From JAEUUM01 sp038326165 (GTDB lineage: Bacteria; Bacteroidota; Bacteroidia; Chitinophagales; Saprospiraceae), in assembly GCA_038326165.1 (NCBI GenBank), contig JBBQJT010000071.1, positions 1 through 13,188 on the forward strand: DNA of 13,188 bases. The letters are read 5' to 3'. Both the position numbers and the translations under genes were made by a program. Position 1 is the stretch's first letter; each line of letters begins with the position of its first letter. The notes below the pieces were generated by a model that was not told the origin of the DNA, searched no databases, and saw nothing but the letters and a program-made list of their open reading frames with translations. Positions 13,124 through 13,188 of this stretch are shown here, piece after piece.

Positions 13124-13188
13124 ATGGTCGAAACGGAAGAAGAGTTGTGTGTTTGGTTAAAGGTGAAATATTTGGATTCAGTGTCCCC
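13124..13188 (+). CDS. Start of a truncated ORF at the right edge
   Basis: ATG at 13124 opens a frame of 21 codons that runs off the window (MVETEEELCVWLKVKYLDSV...). A promoter-like element lies just upstream. The charged start followed by ELxxWLK and LDSVS is reminiscent of the beginning of ECF sigma factors in this phylum (EEELVxxLKxxD.. then S/F), but 21 residues are too few for an assignment. Confidence 0.45.
   Translation, partial: MVETEEELCVWLKVKYLDSVS

Noticed and set aside
13177..13186. ATTCAGTGTC at the right edge as a further copy of the dispersed element
   Set aside because: Only 10 bases match, the window ends, and it lies in a plausible coding frame.

Overview
This window looks like a chromosomal stretch from a Bacteroidota bacterium, possibly Saprospiria-like. 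The lines of evidence are: little or no Shine-Dalgarno sequence before the genes; a -7 element of the Bacteroidota form TAnnTTTG; a membrane-anchored LytTR regulator; a phosphoesterase ending in a type IX secretion-like tail; the Bacteroidota form of GlyA with its internal insertion; and a short lipoprotein signal ending LSSC followed by KKD. No rRNA, tRNA, CRISPR array, insertion sequence or integrase was found.

Layout. On the left (1-1649, minus) is the N-terminal ~549 residues of a large lipoprotein with a HEFAH zinc-protease motif; it runs off the window edge. Its signal-peptide region carries four perfect 7-bp repeats that put the obvious start codon out of frame. A 389-bp AT-rich divergent region follows. 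Then come aconitase (2094-4370, plus), the large mechanosensitive channel mscL (4427-4834) with a clear terminator, and the tRNA uridine hydroxylase trhO (5015-6058). A convergent intergenic region holds a palindromic repeat. A secreted purple-acid-phosphatase-like enzyme (6241-7791, minus) is divergent from glyA (7878-9158, plus), which is tightly followed by a hexapeptide-repeat sugar N-acetyltransferase (9165-9740) and a LytTR membrane regulator starting at TTG (9794-10666). Next is an 80-bp array of four 20-bp direct repeats immediately upstream of a good Bacteroidota promoter. That promoter drives a predicted outer-membrane barrel protein (10819-12129), whose stop overlaps the start of a DUF2306-like membrane protein (12129-12797). 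The last 326 bp before a truncated ORF at the right edge are rich in inverted repeats.

How the parts fit. Most genes are core metabolism or envelope functions: TCA cycle, one-carbon metabolism, tRNA modification, osmotic release and surface sugar acetylation. The points of real interest are regulatory: (1) a candidate phase-variable or frameshifted surface metalloprotease lipoprotein; (2) a candidate local LytTR circuit, in which the regulator gene is followed by periodic operator-like repeats and a barrel/membrane-protein pair; (3) a ~23-bp dispersed palindromic element present in two near-identical copies at gene 3' ends, one of which supplies the last codons and stop of a gene.
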